Shown: positions 10,440-21,610 of the stretch, piece by piece | Numbering within the stretch: position 1 is the first letter of the stretch | How the letters are laid out: each line of letters opens with the position of its first letter | The notes under the pieces: model-generated | Database searches by the model: none | Seen by the model: only the letters and a program-made list of their open reading frames with translations | Told to the model about the DNA's origin: nothing | Program-made: the position numbers and the translations under genes | Source of the DNA: Papilionanthe hookeriana x Papilionanthe teres | Lineage: Eukaryota > Streptophyta > Magnoliopsida > Asparagales > Orchidaceae | Assembly (NCBI GenBank): GCA_022702705.1 | Contig: CM040434.1 | Span: 53,252,953 to 53,316,952 of the forward strand | Length of the DNA stretch: 64,000 nucleotides | Direction of reading: 5' to 3'

Positions 10440-12948
10440 ATAAAATCATGATAATAAAGTTTTCCTTGTTCTCTCTTCCAAATCAAAATCTTTTTTCCCG
10501 ATCTTTTCCCATTTCATTCCTTACTAATTTAAAAATATAAAAAGGAATAACAAAAAAAAGAAAAAAGAAAACTCTGCCTCTAATAACTTTTCTTAATGTT
10601 CTTGTTCTTAGTACATCCCCCGCATTCTTTCCTTGTCTTTTCGTAGGGAAATGTCAACGGGCGATCGGGGTCCCGAACTTTAGAAATGGCGTGTTTCGCA
10701 CTCGACGAAAAGAGGGTGAAAGATGGAGCGATAATGTAGATCGACTCGCATCAGACCAGGCTCGGCAACACGAGGAAGGATCGGTCCTGGGCTGACCCAG
10801 AGGGAACCGCCCAACAGACAAGATTGAAAGTGGGTGGCCCAAGCCACCAGCCCCGCAGCAAGAAAAGGAAAACAAACATCGAGGAAGACAAGAGAATCAA
10901 GTCCGTAGTCGCTACAAGAGAAAAGTGTGCTTGCCGCCGCGTCTACAGAGATTTAGGAAGTAGGAAGAGCTACTCTCACAGCAACTCAGCTAAGAAATAA
11001 AAATCGCCGTATCCGCAGACAGCAATCAAACTAGCAAATGACCAGCGTACGAGGCACAAGCACACTGCAGACATATACTCAAAGATAACGCGGTTCGCCA
11101 GAACCTCAAGAAAGGAGGCCAAACCCTCCGAGGATAACAAGAGACCATGGAAATCTCAAGAAGATCGTAAGGAGGAAGGCTACCACGCTACCCGCATAAA
11201 GCCACCAATAATGTACGACCTTGTTAGCAGATGGCAACCTCGAGGATGTCCCGACGGAGACCATCCCCGAGGAGCCGAGGCGTGTGAGAACGCGAAGGGA
11301 TCGAGCCATATATCCCACAAGACGTCGACTAGGCCTCGCTATTTGCAAGATTATTCCGTATCACGAGGCCGGAAAGAACAGTGTAATGTCGAGAAGCAAC
11401 CTTTAATACTTCGAGAGAATCGTAGGCAGGAGGATCAAGATAACAGCCAGGCTGGCCCCGAGCTACATACAAACGCGTTTCGCATATTGCTCAACAACAA
11501 ATCGCGGACTGCATCCGGATTTCAAAAGAATGGGTCGAGCAAGCCGCCTAAGAGAAAACACTTACTCTAACCCCGAGATGGATGCCAGAAAGGAAAATTA
11601 CAATACAATGCATGCCGCTACAATCCTCGTTGTACATTTGTGAAGGAAACCCACCGGGATACTCCGTCATGGCAAGGTAGATCCAATGCCATTAGTCATC
11701 AAAAGGATGGTAAAGAGAATGATAACATGGAGGGTACCGCCAAAGCAGACGATACCCAACAAGCTTAAAATTAACATTTACAAGAAGGGTGACCGTATAC
11801 CCTCCCACACATCGATCACTGCCACGATTCTCAGGCACCTTTCCTTACGCTCCTTTTCTCAACGAGTGTACATCAAGGCCTGATCCGACCTCCTGACAGC
11901 GTGCCCTATGTGAGTCTGAGGGCCAAGAAGATACCTGACACGGTAGGGGTTCCGTCATGATCCTAAAGGGCAACGGAGCAACGATGTCGCTAAACATCGC
12001 ATACCGGGAGTACCAATGAAGCGGATCTCGGCTACTTTAAGGATGTATGACAGAAAGCACCTACCACTTCCATCCTGCACCCGTAGCCAGAGAGCCTCCG
12101 GCTCACGAGCCGTGAGTTACATGGAAAATATCACACCTCCAACGACATCCATGATATCCTTGCCAAGGATGGCTTGGAAGGTGATGTTATCGACTCATAA
12201 GGCTTCACGTCATTCGCACATGGATTTCAGATGGTGAGTGCCTTTTTGGATGGATCAACAAAGATCATAGTTAATATTCACGCTTTTCAGAGTCTACATG
12301 GATTGTATGAGATGTATTCCAGACGAGTCGTATGATGTATCTTCAACATGATTGGAATGAAAGTGACCATGTCACATTTCTGCCTTCACCTCAAGTAAGC
12401 TTGATCGTAACATTAAAGTTAAATGAACTTTCTAACAAGAACAGAAAAGAAAACAAAAAGAATAAAGAAAACTTTCCTTAAAAATCTAAAAAAAAATTAG
12501 AACGCCGAATTCACATAAACATTAAATGAACGACAAAGCAAATTTGAATCGTTAAAGGACAAACAAATGAACACATTTTAAATCAAATCTCAATCAAATT
12601 CAAATTCAACCTTCCATCTCCAAATCAAATCTCAATCAAATTCAAATCAAATATCTCCAAATTCAGTCCAATCCGTTCCCACTTTCCTTTGTCTCGATGG
12701 AAGGCTCTGATCCTGAGCTAATCTTGTTTCATGAGGTTTTCGATTCGAGTCCGATGGCGAGGAATTGTATCCAATCCAAACCAGCAACTTTCGATCATCC
12801 TTTAACGGATACAAGATCTACATATTCCCTCCTAACTGCTTCTTTCTACAAAAATCTTTTTACAACTCTCATAAAATTCTCGAAACACCAAAATTCCACA
12901 CTTTTCAAATCAACACTACAAATCTTCTGCAGTACCAATTACTTATCC
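10440..12948 (+). other. Unrecognised segment between Tat integrase and tandem array
   Basis: The first 200 bases are an AT-rich tail after pol. About 10640-12420 has a higher GC content and a run of short plus-strand ORFs (11211-11570, 11686-11883, 12016-12237) that I cannot match to a domain. From 12420 it becomes A/C-rich with CAAATCAAAT-type repeats. It may be a decayed extra ORF of the Tat element or a fragment of another repeat; I assign no function. Confidence 0.4.
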
Positions 12949-13690
12949 AAAATCAAACTTTTGGGGGTCGAGGATTTTACATCCGAGACCGCATTGCTTT
13001 AGGTTCTTTCCCTATCACAATGAAATACATCAAAATCAAACTTTTGGGGTCGAGGATTTTACATCCGAGACCGCATTGCTTTAGGATTCTTTCCCTATCG
13101 CAATGAAATACATCAAAATCAAATTCTCGGGTTGAGGATTTTACATCCGAGACCGCATCGCTTTAGGATTCTTTCCCTATCGCAATGAAATACATCAAAA
13201 ATCAAATTCTCGGGCCGAGGATTTTACATCCGAGACCGCATTGCTTTAGATTCTTTCCCTATCGCAATGAACATCAAAATCAAACTTTTGGGGTTGAGGA
13301 TTTTACATCCGAGATCGCATTGCTTTAGGATTCTTTCCCATAAAGAACGAAATACATCAAAATCAAATTCTCGGGGCCGAGGATTTTACATTCGAGATCG
13401 CATTGCTTTAGGTTCTTTTCCTATCGCAATGAAATACATCAAAATTAAATTCTTGGGTTGAGAATTTTTTACATCCGAGACCGTATCGTTTTAGGATTCT
13501 TTCCCTATCGCAATGAAATATATCAAAATCAAATTCTGGCCGAGGATTTACATCCGAGACCGCATTGCTTTAGATTCTTTCCCTATCACAATGAAATACA
13601 CGAAATCACCTTGGGTTGAGGATTTTACATCTCAGACTCGCATTGTTTTAGGATTATTTCCCTATCGCAATCTAAATCGAAATTCCCGCA
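12949..13690 (+). repeat. Tandem array, about 82-bp unit, nine copies
   Basis: Units start near 12949, 13031, 13113 and 13195 and continue to 13690. Each contains GAGGATTTTACATCCGAGAC, then CGCATTGCTTTAGG, TTCTTTCCCTATCGCAATG and AAATACATCAAAATCAAA. Copies differ by point changes and small indels. Its place just upstream of the LTR fits the 3' non-coding tandem arrays reported in Tat elements. ORFs across it are repeat artefacts. Bases 13691-13902 hold nothing recognisable. Confidence 0.9.
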
Positions 13691-13906
13691 TCATGTGATT
13701 TGGGATTCACCTCCTTTTCCTTTCCCCAGCCGAGAGTTCATGAAATCTCCACTCCCGTAGATATACTCGACACTCCTGCCGAAAATTCTTTGAATTTCGT
13801 CCTAAGTTTGTCACTTGACATCCGTGTTGGTTTTGTTGATCTTTTCATTAACGTCAATAAGCGCGGTGTACTTGGTTAGCACACCACACCTATCAGTTCA
13901 TTTGTC

Positions 13907-13926
13907 GACCTCATTTCGATGAGGTC
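13907..13926 (+). other. LTR-edge hairpin, B1
   Basis: GACCTCAT (13907-13914), loop TTCG, then ATGAGGTC (13919-13926): a perfect 8-bp stem five bases from the LTR start. The equivalent hairpin occurs in B2, B3 and, with a one-base bulge, in A. Confidence 0.8.
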
Positions 13927-16227
13927 TTCTTCTTCTTTTTAGTACTTATGATCTAGCCTTAGGCTTTTCCTTGACTATCCCAGAGGATTAGAATTGGGAC
14001 CCACCACTTAGAAATTCAAACCAATTTCTAACTCCCCGCAAACTCCACAAATTTGATTGTGTAATCAATCACATGAGGGCTTCGAAACTGCAAATGTGGA
14101 AGCTTAAAGGATGAGTTCCTATAGACTCTTTCGCCTTGGGGATCGCCAGCGGCCTGGCCCGGTGAGGGCCGACTTAGACACACACTACACTTATACACTA
14201 CTTTCACACACCTCCTAAAACCACACCTATACCCAACTTGACCTCCCCGACTCATGAAAGTGATTCATACATGGTCCTAACCCTCAAGCCCTCGGCTACA
14301 GGTTGTGAACAACATAATGAATGCCTCAAATGAGTCCCTTCATGGCTCATGTGGGCTTGATATGGCTTCATGACTCAACCAAAATGATTTCATTCCACTT
14401 ACATTTACCTAATCTTCAATTTTCTAAATTTTCAATTTTGACCCCGGACCCTACACCCGCCAAATTTAACCAAAACCTCAAATTACCCAAAATTTTTTTA
14501 AAAAAATCTCCAAATACCCAAAATTACTCAAAACCAATCCCAAACATTCCCACATTACTCAAATTGATCATTCACAGCCAAAAATACTCAAAAATTCCAA
14601 AATACCTCCCAATACCCTCCAAATACCCAAAATGCCCCTCTTAGCCAAAAAATCCAAAAAAATTCAGAAAATTCCCAGAAAATTCCAGAAAATCCGAAAT
14701 ATTCCCAATTTCATTTTGTTCAACTATACTATGGGCTAATTTTGTCAATTTACCCCACTTTTGTCAAAATCCCCAATTTGACCCATTTTAACCCAAAATG
14801 AACCCAATGTCAAACCAAACATACCCAATTGACCAAAATTCTAGTCCAATTCAATTCTAAACTTCAATTCAACATCCCCAACACCAATCTAGACTAAATC
14901 CAAGTCCAATTTGATTGCCATTTGAATCCAATTTCACTCGACCTTAAAGCCCAATTTGGACCCATGACCCAAACTTAGCCCAAACTAACCCAATTCAACT
15001 CCAATTAACCCCAAACCTTTTCTAAACCTTCCCTAACATCCCCACAAACAAAAATCTAACATGAATTGCCCAAAATTTAGACCCAAACCCCACTCAAATT
15101 CAACCTAAAGCTAAAAGGCCCACTCTGACCTAAACCCAAACCTAACCCAAATAAGCCCAAAACCCAAAATCAAAACCCAACCAAAGTCAAAACCTCTTTG
15201 AAACACTCCCATAAACATTTCCCAACATTAATTTTACATCAATTTCAACCCTAGCCCAACATTGATCCAGCCCCACCTGACTCTACATCGCTCCATTTAC
15301 CAAAGAGGCCTAAATCCAACCTCATTCAAACCCAAATCACTCCAAACTCATTTCAAATCACTCATGACATATCCCTAAACCAAACCAAACAATTATTTGG
15401 CCCAAACTTCTACAAAATTCCCATCCATGAATTCATTCTTAAACCTAAAGGCTCGTCCCCTTACCTTCCTGTGCCCATAAAAAATAATTTCAAAAGGCCT
15501 AAAGCCCATGACAATCCTCTATCATCATCCATTTGATAAACCATCTCCTAAGTTCTAAATCCATGATAAAATAAATCCAAATCAAGCCATATGCCAAATC
15601 CCATCAAATCACTCCCTAAATTACCAAAATTTTTAAAGCCTTTTTTCATAATCACTGAATTTTCCCAAGCCAAAGATGAGCCAAGAAGCCATGCATGAGC
15701 CACATGGAAGCCAGAGCCTTCAGCATGTCACATGCCATTTTGGGAAAAAGAAGGAGACTCTTTCCTTAATCTCCTAAAGTCATTGAAATTTCAACTACGA
15801 TTCCCCTTAACTCCAAATTTAATCCAAATATATTGATAAGACTTCCATGCCAAACCAAACATTCCTTTGACTCCCCCACAACACCCAAAGCCTCCTTGAA
15901 GGGTGAACCAAGCCCAAAAGGTAGACTTGACCAAATCAAGCCAAAATTGGCCTTCCCCCATGCCATTTTAATCCAAGCTTTCGACACATGAAAGCGCAAT
16001 CGCCTACACTAAACCCCACTCTACCCACCCGAACAAGATGGTGACCGTAGCTCCGGCTCGGCCACCACCAGCCGCTGAAAACACCATGGCCGAGACTCGG
16101 AGGAGCCAAAGTTTGAATTCCCACTCGCCGAGCCGCCCCATGCCCACGAATAATTACGGTCGTTCTTCCCTCGACCTATGTACCGATCCCAAGCCTTAAA
16201 CCCCCCAGGAGGCCCTTCACCCTCTTC

Positions 16228-16235
16228 TATTTAAA
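16228..16235 (+). promoter_or_regulatory. TATA box of B1 LTR
   Basis: TATTTAAA about 2.3 kb into the LTR and aligned with TATTTAA of B2 and TATATAA of B3. This marks the likely U3/R boundary region. Confidence 0.6.
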
Positions 16236-17875
16236 CCTCACCTTCGGCTACAGAGGTAAATAACCGCCGCACTTACCGAAACCCCGCCAAATTGCTCCAT
16301 CACTCTCCACACTTTCAGAGCAAATGATCCCGTTGACAATTTTCCCTAATCCCCACCAACGTAGCCCAATTTCGCCCAAAATTCCACTCCAAAATAGGAC
16401 ATCTCCCAACTCTCCACCAAATTCAAATTAAACTCACCCACACCCGCACAAGGTCAAGAGAAGGAGTTCCTGAAGGAAAGCCCCTCTCCGTGCCACCCAT
16501 CCGTTCCGTACCCAAGCTAGACCCGCCGTGGTCGAAATCATACCCGGACAATTCACCAGCCCCAAGGACTTCATCCGGAGCTTGCTTGGACCCAATCGAA
16601 GGTGACACAACTCTCGCATCGATGCTTCACTTTCCGAGAAGGTAATTTTGACTCACTCTTCTTCCCGAGCTTACGAGATTCTCTATTTAATTCGAGTTAA
16701 TTTCAATACATGTTTACCGTATGGATGTGTTCGTCTCTGACGAATCCATAGAGCATAAGAACACGAAAATCCGTTGAGAATCGAGCGAGAAATTAAAGCT
16801 GGGAAGGCTGGACACACGGTGCACACCCGCCGTAGACGATGCGGACTCGGGAGTCGTCGGATCGAGCGTGTATCGAGCGGGGACGGTCCCATCAAGCCGA
16901 CGCCGCGATGGTGCATGAACCGCGGCCCTCGGAGCGCCGAGCTTCCGATGGCGGCGCCGGACCGAAGACGACGCGCGCGCGTCTCGAGAGCCGCCAAGGT
17001 CGAGTCGGCCACAATACTTAAGTAGAAAAATAGATTTTTCCTATTTATTAATTCCCTAAACTTCAAAAATGTATAACTTTGTGTAGGAAAATCAAAAATA
17101 AAATAAAAATATCCTCTTGCTCGAAATCGCAGGAGAATAATGTGAAAAGAAATCATTTTAATTTCTACTAAGTATTTTATTTTTAATTATTTATTTACTC
17201 TCTCGTACTATTTCACTCCTCCATGCCCTCGTATACAATTCACCATGAGTATGAGACCATGGGGAAAGTTAAGCTCGAACTTGAAACATTCCCCGAATTT
17301 TCCAAAGTCGAGGCCACCCCTATGAAGAGTTATTGATTTTTCAACTCTGTGTCACTATTCTCGAGTATTTTAATTCTAATAATTAGCTTGTTGTGAAATA
17401 AATTCTAGGAAAATTTGCCGATGTTTCTTATGACGAGAGGGACCTCAGGTGAAAATGGTTGAGTTAACTCACTTGTAATAACCCTAATCGGCTTAAACAC
17501 CCAAAATGGAGCTTTAATTAATTGTGAGCTAATCATACATCAAATCGACTTGAAATCACTTCCACTCACCTTTAGGATTAGAGGTGAACCCACCATAAAA
17601 GTTCAAGTCAATCGACTCGGTTAGCCCTATCAAATGGGCTTACTAGTTTACTTAGCCAAATTAAACTTAAAAAAATTCATAACTTTCAAAATACTTTTCA
17701 AAAATTTTACCAAATCGGTTTCGAGCCTCTCGATATCAAAGGGGAATTTAAAAAAATAAAATTGTAATTTCCAAAAGTTGATTTTTTACATTATTTTAAT
17801 ATTTTTAATAATTAAAAATAATAAAAATCACAAAAATAATAAAATTCACCAAAATGTCACATTTTCAATTTTAAT

Positions 17876-18559
17876 CATTTTCAGAACAAATTTTTTGAAA
17901 TGTGATTATGGAAAAACTAGTAAAGAAATATAATATTAATCATCATATTGTTACTGCTTATCATCTACAGACAAGTGGTTTGGATGAATTCTCCAATCGT
18001 GAAATTAAAAGAATATTGGAAAATACTTTAAATCCAAAAAAGAAAGGATTGGACAATTAAACTGGATTATGTTTTGTGGGCATATAGGAATGCCTACAGA
18101 ACTCTTATAAGAATGTCCCCATATGGGATAGTTTTTGGAAAAGCTTCTCATTTACCAGTTGAACTTGAGCATAAAACATATTGGGCTATTAAAGAATTCA
18201 ATTATAATTTAAAAGATGCTACATATAAGAGAGTATTGCAAATGAATGAACTTGAAGAGATACAGAATAAATCTTATGAAAATGCTAATATTTATAAAGA
18301 AAAGATAAAGTTGTGGCATGATTGGAAGATTCTTACTAAAAATCTTGAGTCATAACAAAACGTTTTGCTGTATAATGCTAAGTTGAAAATTTTTACTGGA
18401 AAACTTAAGTCCATGTGGACGGACCCATTTATTGTGATGAAAGTTTATTCCTGTGGAGCTGTGGATATTCAAGATCCTAAGATTGGAAAAATATTTAAAG
18501 TTAATGTACATAGACTTAAATGTTATTTTTCAGTCGATCAATTTAAACCTGATGGGAAT
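17876..18559 (+). pseudogene. Integrase C-terminal part of element 3 (Athila-related), split by element 2
   Basis: Starts inside the integrase core (HFQNKFFEM) and continues past TAYHLQTSG and NREIKRILE. The ORF at 18074-18355 has MWAYRNAYRTLIRMSPYGIV, then LPVELEHKTYWAIKEFNYNL, and the last ORF (18365-18562) has WTDPFIVMKVYSCGAVDIQD and FKVNVHRLKCYF. It is about 60-70% similar by eye to the element 2 integrase, hence a related but distinct family. There are frameshifts near 18055 and 18355. The apparent stop at 18560-18562 is made by the first bases of the element 2 LTR. The reading continues at 32419 beyond the insertion. Confidence 0.85.
18555..18559. other. Target-site duplication of element 2, left copy
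   Basis: GGAAT here and AGAAT at 32419-32423, four of five bases equal. Removing element 2 and one copy puts the element 3 pol end back in frame with its normal downstream sequence, which supports the assignment. Confidence 0.7.
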
Positions 18560-18726
18560 TGATCGCTGAAAAATTTATTAAGAAATTCATACCTATTTTT
18601 GATGAAATTGCACTTTAAAAAAGGGTATTTTCTTTATTTTGTTGCGAGAATGAATAATTTAGGTGATAAAAGCAAAAATCATAAAAAGGAGCGAATTTGG
18701 AGCAAAATCATGCAATTTGTCTTGAG

Positions 18727-18900
18727 TCGCCGACGGCGAGATCGAGCCGCCGACGGCGAGGTTACAAGAAGAAAACTCCGAAGAATTTATAATCTGCCTC
18801 GCCGATGACTGAGCCCGAGCCCACGACAGCCGAGCTAGAGCGGTTGAAGATCTTCAGAAGCCTCGCCGACAGCGAGGTAGTTCGTCGCCGACAGCGAGGT
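18727..18900. repeat. Near-palindrome cluster, element 2 5' LTR
   Basis: Clear copies at 18727-18740, 18746-18761, 18861-18877 and 18884-18900 (CTCGCCGACGGCGAG or its CGG to CAG variant), plus decayed copies near 18797-18830. Lies upstream of the TATA box. Confidence 0.8.
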
Positions 18901-18979
18901 AGTTCAAATGGCACAGATACATTGAACCTGGACACTTTTTGAAGGGATGCTTACGCACCTCTTGGTCCTTTGCTTACCT

Positions 18980-18987
18980 CTATATAT
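18980..18987 (+). promoter_or_regulatory. TATA box of element 2 5' LTR
   Basis: CTATATATGGAGGCC context. The same site is at 31178-31185 in the 3' LTR and 8585-8592 (minus) in element 1. Probable pol II start about 30 bp downstream. Confidence 0.65.
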
Positions 18988-19009
18988 GGAGGCCGAAAAT
19001 CAGTCTTTA

Positions 19010-19115
19010 GTGTGCAGTCTTTTGTGTCTTTTGTGCAATCTTTTAGTCTTTTGTCTAGTTTTGTGTGCAGTCTTTTGTGTCTTTTGTGCAATCTTTTAGT
19101 CTTTTGTCTAGTTTT
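19010..19115 (+). repeat. 53-bp tandem duplication in the presumed 5' leader
   Basis: Two adjacent copies, 19010-19062 and 19063-19115, starting GTGTGCAGTC and ending TAGTTTT. Identical to each other in this LTR. The 3' LTR has the same pair at 31207-31312, and element 1 has none. Confidence 0.9.
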
Positions 19116-20163
19116 GTGTGCCGTTGTGTGTCTTTAGTGAGTCTTTAGTGAGTTTAGTGAGTAATTAGTGAGTCGTCTTTGATCTTGGAAGGAAGAGTCA
19201 AAGGAACTACGAGGAGTCCGTTTGGGGATAAATCGAGATAAGTATTTATTGTTTTTAACTTTAAATGAAATCCATGCTTAGTTTAGTTCCCATGCATTAC
19301 GAGTAGTTTATTAGTCTTTCTCCTCGTTTATGAAATTAAGTGACTTGATGAAATTAAAATAGTAGATACTTTTATATATATTAATAAATTGTGATACTTT
19401 TTACTTAAAACTTAATTTACTTTTAAACTGGCCATTTGATTTGTTAAAATGTGTTGATTTAAAACTATAGTAAAAATTACATCTGATATTCGGGGAATTC
19501 AAAAGCCTTGGAAGGAAGGTGCAAATAAATAGGGAAATAATATCATTCGGGCGTAGAATTGAGCATTTTAGTGTGACGGACTAAAATATTCAATTCGAGT
19601 CCTATTGTTTGAGAGTCGAAGTGTAGATGTTAGCCCTCGGGCGAGGGAACGTGGGAGCTACGAAGTGGCAGTCGGTATCCTTCCAAGCCTAGCGCAGATT
19701 CAGTAATCAAACATAAGATTAGTCAATATTCTTTACACCTGGACCAAAGGGTAAAGAATAGGAATGCTCCTATTTGTCATAATACCTTAAAATTATCTAT
19801 TTAAATTCATCAATCACTTAAATTTCTAAACAAGGGGAAAGATACTTTTTCTGAATAGTTAAGACTTATTTAGCAATTAGTTTAATTTCCTGCACTTTCA
19901 ATACGTATTAATTTTCTACTTAGTTAAGTTACTTAATTAAAATACTTAGTTTACTTTATTGCGCTCAAATTTAAAATTCCAAATTTTCGTATACTATTTT
20001 AAAAATTATTATTATTATTTTAAATTAGTTGTTATTTAATTTTCTCTTTCCTCGTGGGATCGATAACCGGGACTCCACTAGAGCCCTGTATTACTTGATA
20101 CGATACGTATACTTGCATAGCATCCACAACATAAACAATTACAATTCTATACATATAAATAGC

Positions 20164-20188
20164 GGGGTCAAGTTTTTGGCGTCGTTGC
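20164..20188 (+). repeat. Internal copy of LTR end plus PBS
   Basis: GGGGTCA, then AGTTTT, then TGGCGTCGTTGC (20177-20188) repeats the real LTR end and PBS (GGGTCA, AGTTTT, TGGCGCCGTTGC at 20222-20245) 57 bp upstream. Also present in the 3' LTR (32368-32379) and in element 1 (7443-7454). Confidence 0.85.
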
Positions 20189-20233
20189 AATTAAATTAAA
20201 AATATCATAATATAAAATTGTGGGTCAAGTTTT

Positions 20234-20252
20234 TGGCGCCGTTGCTTGGAGA
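20234..20252 (+). other. Primer-binding site of element 2 (tRNA-Asp type)
   Basis: TGGCGCCGTTGCTTGGAGA, six bases after the LTR end. Matches the Athila PBS for tRNA-Asp at the first 12 bases and partly beyond. Confidence 0.85.
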
Positions 20253-20329
20253 GTAAGAAAAATTTACTAAAGTAACTGGACTATTTTAAAATAATCATAA
20301 TAAATAAATTAATATCTATTCGAAATTGT

Positions 20330-21593
20330 ATGCGCAAATTTGGAAACAAAAATTTAATACCTTACGATTCCGAATTAGAGCGTACAATTAAAAGAATTAG
20401 AAAACAAAAGAAACAAATTATAAATTTAACACAAATGGCGAATATTCCCGAAATTCAAAATATGAACCAACAAAGACCATTAAGAGATTATGCCAACCCT
20501 ACATCGGATGAAATTCATTTAACTATTCAAAACCCCGATGTAGCTGCTAATTCATTTGAACTTAAACCCGCAATTATCCAAATGGTACAAAACAATCAAT
20601 TTAGTGGTTCACCTACCGAAGATCCTAACTTACATCTTGCTAGTTTTCTAGAACTTTGTGCTACTTTTAAATATCAAGGAGTATCCGACGATCGCTATAA
20701 GACTTAGACTTTTTCCTTTTTCATTAAGGGATAAAGCTAAAATGTGGTTGAATTCGTTAAGCACTCGGATCTATTAAAACTTGGGGAGAATTATCACAAA
20801 AATTTCTATCCAAATATTTTCCACCATCTAAAACTCGCTAAGTTTAGAAATGATATAATTTCTTTTGTCGATTAGATGGAGAATCAATATATGAAGCTTG
20901 GGAGAGATTTAAGGAACTTCTTAGGAAATGCCCACATCATGCACTACCAGATTAGTCGATTATTCAAACCTTTTATAATGGATTAGTAGGATCTTTAAGA
21001 TCAATCATCGATGCTGTCTTCTTGGAGGTTCATTAATGTCTAAACCATTTGATGAAGCTTATGCACTAATCGAAGAAATGGCAACAAATAATTTCCAATG
21101 GCTCGCTGATAGAGTAATTCCTAAAAAGATAGCCAGCATTCATGAAAACGATGCAATATCTATGTTAGCTTCTCAAATTGCTGCTATATCTAAGAAATTA
21201 GATCATTTTGGAATGAACTACTCTCCTATTTTAGAAGAAAACTCATCCGGACAAATCATAGAATCTCAAACTAATTATGAAACTTTAAATGCTATTAATA
21301 ATAGAACTAATAACCCTTATTCAAACTATTATAATCTCGGTTGGAAAACTCATCCAAATTTTAATTGGAATAACACATCTAATCAACAATGGATGAATCA
21401 ACCTAATCAAGCAAATCCATACTATAAACCTAATTACCCACCTGGATTTAATAACAATAACCCTCAATTCAAGGATAAGAAATTATCCATGGATGAATTA
21501 ATTTTGAATATGGGTAGGTCATCAGCTACAAAATCAAGGAAATCAACTACAAATTCAAGGAAATCAATTACAAATTCAAGGAACATCTATTAA
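20330..21593 (+). pseudogene. Gag of element 2
   Basis: Starts at ATG 20330 (MRKFGNKNLIPYD). The N-terminal ORF runs to 20707 and contains NLHLASFLELCATFKYQGVS; the gag core then continues in other frames (LRLFPFSLRDKAKMW-type, TWGELSQKFLSKYFPPSKT-type) to about 20900. A last ORF, 21036-21593, has KPFDEAYALIEEMATNNFQW and a low-complexity C-terminal part rich in Asn, Pro, Tyr and Trp (NPYSNYYNLGWKTHPNFNW), typical of Athila gag. At least two frameshifts. The end contains three copies of a 21-bp CAAATTCAAGGAAATCAA-type repeat (21529-21590). Structural particle protein by homology. Confidence 0.9.
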
Positions 21594-21610
21594 AAATATC
21601 GAAACTCAAC

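Larger units (their letters stand above)
9027..17880 (+). mobile_element. Tat/Ogre-like element B1, truncated at both ends
   Basis: Plus-strand remnant: Tat-type integrase (9240-10439), unrecognised segment, tandem array (12949-13690), then an LTR starting TGTCGACC at 13903 and cut at 17880. The 5' part is lost to the insertion site of element 1 and whatever lies beyond it. The LTR is the same sequence as the solo LTR B2 and the partial LTR B3. I do not see a convincing polypurine tract just 5' of 13903, so continuity of internal region and LTR rests on order and orientation. Confidence 0.7.
13903..17880 (+). repeat. B1 LTR, 5' four kilobases, truncated
   Basis: Begins TGTCGACC with a terminal hairpin (13907-13926). 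Co-linear with B2 38899-42970 and B3 60678-64000. Parts: C/A-rich U3 rich in CCCAAA and CCAAATT words (14380-15650), GC-richer promoter-proximal part, TATA box (16228-16235), a GC-rich patch (16800-17010), then AT-rich sequence. It stops inside the AT-rich part at 17876-17880, where integrase sequence of element 3 begins. No gene is present. Confidence 0.9.
18560..20227 (+). repeat. 5' LTR of element 2
   Basis: 1668 bp, TG...CA. Contains a near-palindrome cluster (18727-18900), TATA box (18980-18987), a 53-bp tandem duplication just downstream (19010-19115) and, 40 bases before its end, a copy of LTR-end plus PBS (20164-20188). Many differences from the 3' LTR lie at CG dinucleotides. Confidence 0.95.

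Noticed and set aside
16683..17156. Antisense ORF in B1 with related frames in B2 (41794-42057) and B3 (63524-63820) sharing ILNGFSCSYAL
   Set aside because: The three DNA segments are copies of one LTR, so shared peptides are expected. Frame ends and much of the reading differ, and the open frame follows the GC-rich patch. No domain seen.
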